Assembly (NCBI RefSeq): GCF_000377705.1
Contig: NZ_KB898627.1
Location: 62,001-126,000, forward strand
Direction: 5' to 3'
Source of the DNA: Salsuginibacillus kocurii DSM 18087
GTDB lineage: Bacteria > Bacillota > Bacilli > Bacillales > Marinococcaceae
DNA length: 64,000 nucleotides
Part shown: in pieces, positions 60,711-64,000 of the stretch
Numbering within the stretch: the stretch's first letter is position 1
Layout: each line of letters starts with the position of its first letter
Program-made: the position numbers and the translations under genes
The notes under the pieces: generated by a model
The model's input: only the letters and a program-made list of their open reading frames with translations
The model's database searches: none
Told to the model about the DNA's origin: nothing

Positions 60711-60758
60711 GTGTTCACCCCGCTATTCATTTGTATCTTTTCTAGCTCCTGCGTTAGT

Positions 60759-60840
60759 GAACGTGTACAAGTTAAGCTTCGCAAAACCCTCATCCATTTA
60801 TAAATAAGCAATGATGATAATTACATGTTTGGACACGTTC
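60759..60840. promoter_or_regulatory. inverted repeat GAACGTGTACAA/TTGGACACGTTC upstream of gbsR
   Basis: Two 12-bp arms (60759-60770 and 60829-60840) are complementary at 11 of 12 positions, separated by 58 bp, just upstream of the gbsR start. No other gene is in 60711-60985, so this is a candidate autoregulatory operator pair. Confidence 0.5.
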
Positions 60841-60985
60841 TCCGAAAACTATTATACAAAAGCTGGCCTCTATGCCATAGACTTAATTGAGTGAAACTAA
60901 AAGAAAATCTTCACGTCGTTCCATTTCACATACCTGCTTGCTTTCTCATTCTTCCCTTTTCGCTTCATTCCTTAAACACATTTCT

Positions 60986-62101
60986 TCATCCGTCCTCTTC
61001 ACGAATGGAAGAATGGTGAAATGGGCGTACGGCCCGTAACCCTTTCGTAACTAAAAAATCAAGGCGGTGTGGAAACAGTTCAATCAATTCGTTTAAAGGC
61101 AGATAAAGATCCTTTAAATGCAAAAGTTGTTCTTCATTAGCTGTCATTGTGAAAATCGTACTTTCTGACCCATCAGCATCAGGCCCCTGAATATGAATCA
61201 TGGCCTTATATACATGCAAGTGGGCATGAGCTTCTCGCAACGTCAAAAGAGCAAGAGACAGAACCATGTCACGCCACAATGTATAAAATTCCTTCTTTGG
61301 CATATCTCGTTCTGATAACTTGCCTGTCTTCGTTACATGATATGCTTTTGTCGGAATAACCTCTTCAATAGCTGGCAATTGCACACGGACCACGACTTCC
61401 TCCGCAGTAATATGCTGGACATAAAACCGAGCGTTCATTTTGTTAAGCAAGTCTGCCGTACCGGCTGATTCCAGTTCTTCTTTCATCGCCTCTGTATCCC
61501 CATCTACAATTTTTGCCGCATACGCCCGATCTGCCTCCCAGTTCATGATAAGTTCCCGGTCTTCGTTTTTAGCCGCTTCCCTCTCCTTCTGCAGCTTCGC
61601 TTTCTTTTTCTCCGTTAAGCGAAAAAGTTTATCCCAAAAAGAAGGGGTGTAACGTTCAAGCTTCCTTTCTGCCTGTTCTTCATTTGGCCCTTTTTCATTT
61701 GGGGCAAATGGCGGAGCAGCGTCTCTTTCTTCACGCCAATCGATATAGTCCACTTCAGCTTGGTGAAAAGTGCGCAATTGCTGAAGATACTCTTGAACCT
61801 TTCGCACTTCAGCTTCTGCCTGTTTTTTCTGTTCTTTGTCATCATGACCAGAGCCTGCAGCATGAGGCTGCCCGGCTGTTTTCTGCTGCGGCTTCCCTTG
61901 ATTCGTGCGTGCCCGTCCTTTACCAATCCGTTTTTCGTAAAATAAACCCGACCCAGGCAGTGTTGCCCGCCCACGCATACCACCAGGTCCAACCCCTGCC
62001 CGCAAGCCTCGGCCTCCAAAGGAAACACCTGCTCCCCGCTTACTGAAATTCACTCTCATTCCTTTTCCTAAGCGTTTACTTTTTCGAAAACCAATAGCCA
62101 T
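60986..62101 (-). CDS. DUF4236 domain protein, 371 aa
   Basis: The N-terminus GFRKSKRLGKGMRVNFSKRG and GVSFGGRGLRAGVGPGG define DUF4236, a short Gly/Arg-rich domain (residues 1-60). A disordered linker (65-100), a charged coiled-coil region (KKKAKLQKEREAAKNEDREL, ~160-185) and a C-terminal globular region (RFYVQHITAEEVVVRVQLPA, TLREAHAHLHVYKAMIH) follow. In related proteins this C-terminal part is unannotated. It is cytoplasmic; function unknown. Confidence 0.8.
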   Translation of the reverse strand: MAIGFRKSKRLGKGMRVNFSKRGAGVSFGGRGLRAGVGPGGMRGRATLPGSGLFYEKRIGKGRARTNQGKPQQKTAGQPHAAGSGHDDKEQKKQAEAEVRKVQEYLQQLRTFHQAEVDYIDWREERDAAPPFAPNEKGPNEEQAERKLERYTPSFWDKLFRLTEKKKAKLQKEREAAKNEDRELIMNWEADRAYAAKIVDGDTEAMKEELESAGTADLLNKMNARFYVQHITAEEVVVRVQLPAIEEVIPTKAYHVTKTGKLSERDMPKKEFYTLWRDMVLSLALLTLREAHAHLHVYKAMIHIQGPDADGSESTIFTMTANEEQLLHLKDLYLPLNELIELFPHRLDFLVTKGLRAVRPFHHSSIREEDG

Positions 62102-62240
62102 AAATAGCCCCCCTATTCGGCTAACTCTTACGATAGCTGTAGCGTATCATACTCATCGCTGAAATGGCTTCTTCCGTTGAAATTCTTTATTACAAAAAAC
62201 AAAGAGCCGACGTAACCTTTCACCCTTGACCGATTTTATA

Positions 62241-62272
62241 ATAAAAGAGCCTGCTTGATTCTCAGGCTCTTA
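62241..62272 (-). terminator. terminator after the 136-aa gene
   Basis: AAGAGCCTG/CAGGCTCTT with a nine-base loop, then TTATTAT on the minus strand, directly past the stop. Confidence 0.8.
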
Positions 62273-62277
62273 ATGAA

Positions 62278-62688
62278 TTATTCGTTTTTATCTATGAATG
62301 ATTCTACTAACAAGTACGTATGAGGATACGTACCATTCTCAATAATTAATTCAATCCCGAAGATACCATTCTCATTTAAATCTAAAATATAAGACTGCTT
62401 CTCTTCAAAATTAACTTCAACATCATCTTTAAATTTAATCTCAATAAAATGATTAGAGTCCTCAATACTACCTGGCATAATTGGATAATCAATCTGTTTT
62501 ATCTTTGGAATAGCGAGAGGTGATTTTGCATGCCCCTGCTCCCTGCGCACGCGGATACCCAGCCAGTTTCCTTCTTTATCATATAAAAGCGACCCTTCTA
62601 CATCTGGATAGGAACCAATCGGCAGAGCGTTGGAAGTTCGCTCTTGTAAAAAAATATATATAATCTCATCATCCATGTTTACCAACAT
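62278..62688 (-). CDS. DUF2283-like protein, possibly two-repeat, 136 aa
   Basis: The C-terminal YILDLNENGIFGIELI resembles the DUF2283 core (D-x-N/D-x-x-G-x-x-x-G-I-E). The N-terminal GSLLYDKEGNWLGIRV has the same spacing, so the protein may be two copies of the same small beta unit. No signal peptide. It is monocistronic with its own terminator. I cannot name a function. Confidence 0.6.
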   Translation of the reverse strand: MLVNMDDEIIYIFLQERTSNALPIGSYPDVEGSLLYDKEGNWLGIRVRREQGHAKSPLAIPKIKQIDYPIMPGSIEDSNHFIEIKFKDDVEVNFEEKQSYILDLNENGIFGIELIIENGTYPHTYLLVESFIDKNE

Positions 62689-63061
62689 TCAAATCCCTCC
62701 ATTACACTCAAGATGGTTAAACGTGACTAGCTGAGAGGGGATGCACATACTTAAACAAGAACTTAGGGATTAGTAGACAGAGAAAGGAATACTTTCTTCG
62801 ACGTGTTTCAAATCAGAGGAAAGAATGAAGCATAACGTGCGCATTCACTTAATATTATTTTCCCTAAATCCTTATCGCTAAACAACCTGGCTTAGAACCT
62901 TTTTCAAGTGAATCCACTGGTTAGCATCCAACTTCACTATTCATTCTTATGCTTATATATACGTGTTCTGATCTTTAACAGTAGGTTAATCCTTTTTCAC
63001 TAAATGAATATCCCCTTGTTTCAGCTGCCGGTGTTTTTAAAAGGAGGGGGGCTGATCATAT
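62689..63061. other. gene-free stretch
   Basis: About 370 bp without a supported ORF, RNA gene or hairpin. A run AAAAGGAGGGGGG at about 63038 resembles a ribosome-binding site, but no start codon and frame follow it. Confidence 0.5.
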
Positions 63062-63091
63062 AAAAACCCCAATCCGAACAGGACCGGGGTT
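63062..63091 (-). terminator. terminator downstream of the NhaC-like gene
   Basis: AACCCC/GGGGTT with an inner TCC/GGA pairing is followed on the minus strand by TTTTAT. It lies 70 bp beyond the stop. Confidence 0.75.
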
Positions 63092-63161
63092 CATGTGTGC
63101 AATACAACTAAATTCTTTTAAACGGATTGAAGAAAGAAAAGTATGGTACGCGACAGTGCCC

Positions 63162-64000
63162 TTACACTCTGCCTTCTTCTTTCGGCATACTTTTTCCAGT
63201 CCATCCATACAGAAGCGCCAGAATTGGCCCGAGCAAACAGAAAAAGGCAAATGGGGCAAAGGCTAGGACATCCACTTCTAACACCGAGGCCATAAACACA
63301 CCGCTTACTCCATAGGGAATAATTGCATTAATTAATGTACCACCATTTTCAATCGCCCGTGTCATATTTTTCCGAGCAAGTCCTAGGTCTTGATAACGTT
63401 CCTCATAGGCTTTACCGGTTAAAATAACCGACATGTATTGTTCCCCTAAGGTTAAGTTAATACCTAGCGCTGTTCCTACAGTAGAGGTAATTAAGCGGCC
63501 ACTCGATTTCACAAACGATTGCACCATTGTCATCAATTGTTGAATCAGCCCAAATGATTGCAGCATTCCGCCCATGCTTAGTGTCAAAATAAGAAGGGAA
63601 ACTGGCCACATCATTCCTTCAATTCCGCCCTGAGCAAGCATTTCATTTAATTCTTCGTTTTCTGTAGCAGGGGCATATCCCTCTTGAATAAACAGGAGAA
63701 ATTCACTGACCGAATATCCTGGGTTCATAAATATAGTAACCAATAACCCAGTACCGATTCCCGCGAGCATAGTCGGAATAGCTGGTGTCCGGCGTACAGC
63801 CAAAATCACAATAACTACTGCCGGCAGCAACGAAAGCGGATGAATGATTTGAGCCTCATGCATTTCTCCCATCAAGACTTGCAGCGCTGACATATCTACA
63901 TTCGTTCCCCCGCTGCCAATGATTAAATAAAGCAGCAATGTAATTACAAACGCTGGCAGTGTCGTCCACATCATATGGCGAATATGCTCAAACAAGTCGA
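63162..64000 (-). CDS. nhaC: NhaC-type Na+/H+ antiporter, C-terminal part (partial)
   Basis: The 5' end is beyond the window; the frame is open to base 64000 (DLFEHIRH...). Visible helices include LPAFVITLLLYLIIG, LLPAVVIVILAVRRTPAIPTMLAGIG, and MMWPVSLLILTLSMGGMLQSFG, then the conserved TSTVGTALGINLTLGEQYMSVILTG and ENGGTLINAIIPYGVSGVFMA, both typical of NhaC. It exchanges Na+ for H+ and supports growth in salt or at alkaline pH. Substrate within the NhaC group (Na+/H+ or malate-lactate) cannot be fixed from this part. Confidence 0.88.
   Translation of the reverse strand, partial: DLFEHIRHMMWTTLPAFVITLLLYLIIGSGGTNVDMSALQVLMGEMHEAQIIHPLSLLPAVVIVILAVRRTPAIPTMLAGIGTGLLVTIFMNPGYSVSEFLLFIQEGYAPATENEELNEMLAQGGIEGMMWPVSLLILTLSMGGMLQSFGLIQQLMTMVQSFVKSSGRLITSTVGTALGINLTLGEQYMSVILTGKAYEERYQDLGLARKNMTRAIENGGTLINAIIPYGVSGVFMASVLEVDVLAFAPFAFFCLLGPILALLYGWTGKSMPKEEGRV

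Overview
The window reads as chromosomal DNA from a low-GC, spore-forming, moderately halophilic or haloalkaliphilic member of the Bacillaceae. The taxonomic signals are AGGAGG ribosome-binding sites with frequent TTG/GTG starts, and Bacillus-type genes: ytvI, a ComK-like protein, a FbpB-like protein, a Ytr-type GntR/ABC cluster, rocB, csoR-copA and a GbsR-type regulator. The salt signals are a BCCT osmolyte transporter, an NhaC-type antiporter, a GbsR-type regulator and at least four lipoproteins carrying long Asp/Glu-rich segments. I see no rRNA, tRNA, CRISPR array, prophage or intact insertion sequence.

Layout. 1-8.5 kb: a metallo-beta-lactamase fragment, two small genes including a FbpB-like one, SCP2 and hydrolase genes, a ferritin-like protein, the msrA-msrB operon, a DJ-1/PfpI protein, a luciferase-like monooxygenase with a GNAT enzyme, RNase H and a poly-Asp lipoprotein. 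8.6-17.4 kb: an orphan siderophore-type N-hydroxylase, a MATE exporter, a beta-lactamase-fold protein lacking its catalytic residues, small membrane proteins, a gene-poor kilobase and a BCCT transporter. 17.5-26.4 kb: DUF6884, ytvI, a YocH-like cell-wall protein, an esterase, an arginase-family protein, a cold-shock protein and a four-gene YtrABCD-like operon. 26.5-36.3 kb: thioesterase, DUF1499, aldehyde dehydrogenase 1, paired half-size chromate transporters, recQ, an ABC-F ATPase and a second acidic lipoprotein. 36.4-47 kb: glycerate kinase, a ComK-like gene with a small partner, ilvD, dcd, a MazG-like enzyme, rocB and a polar amino acid ABC transporter. 47-57 kb: the csoR/copA copper module with a 49-residue membrane protein, then an Lrp-oppDFBCA operon. 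57-64 kb: a cre-controlled aldehyde dehydrogenase with DUF779, a GbsR-type regulator, a DUF4236 protein, a DUF2283-like protein and the C-terminal part of an NhaC antiporter.

Functional themes are oxidative and thiol repair (msrAB, ferritin-like, DJ-1), metal handling (csoR-copA, chromate, iron), amino acid and peptide use (rocB, amino acid ABC, opp, arginase-like), and osmotic or salt stress (BCCT, NhaC, GbsR).

The least ordinary structure is in the non-coding DNA. Three ~265 bp copies (27.4, 47.0 and 57.4 kb) of one element have matching terminal inverted repeats and a nested stem-loop core with a compensatory base change. Two of them sit just upstream of the two aldehyde dehydrogenase genes. 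Two further degenerate dispersed repeat families occupy the other gene-poor stretches. Within genes, the notable points are lost catalytic residues in a beta-lactamase-fold protein, a Cys in place of a metal-ligand Asp in an arginase-family protein, and several small genes with convincing expression signals. All starts and functions are inferred by reading; no database search was run.
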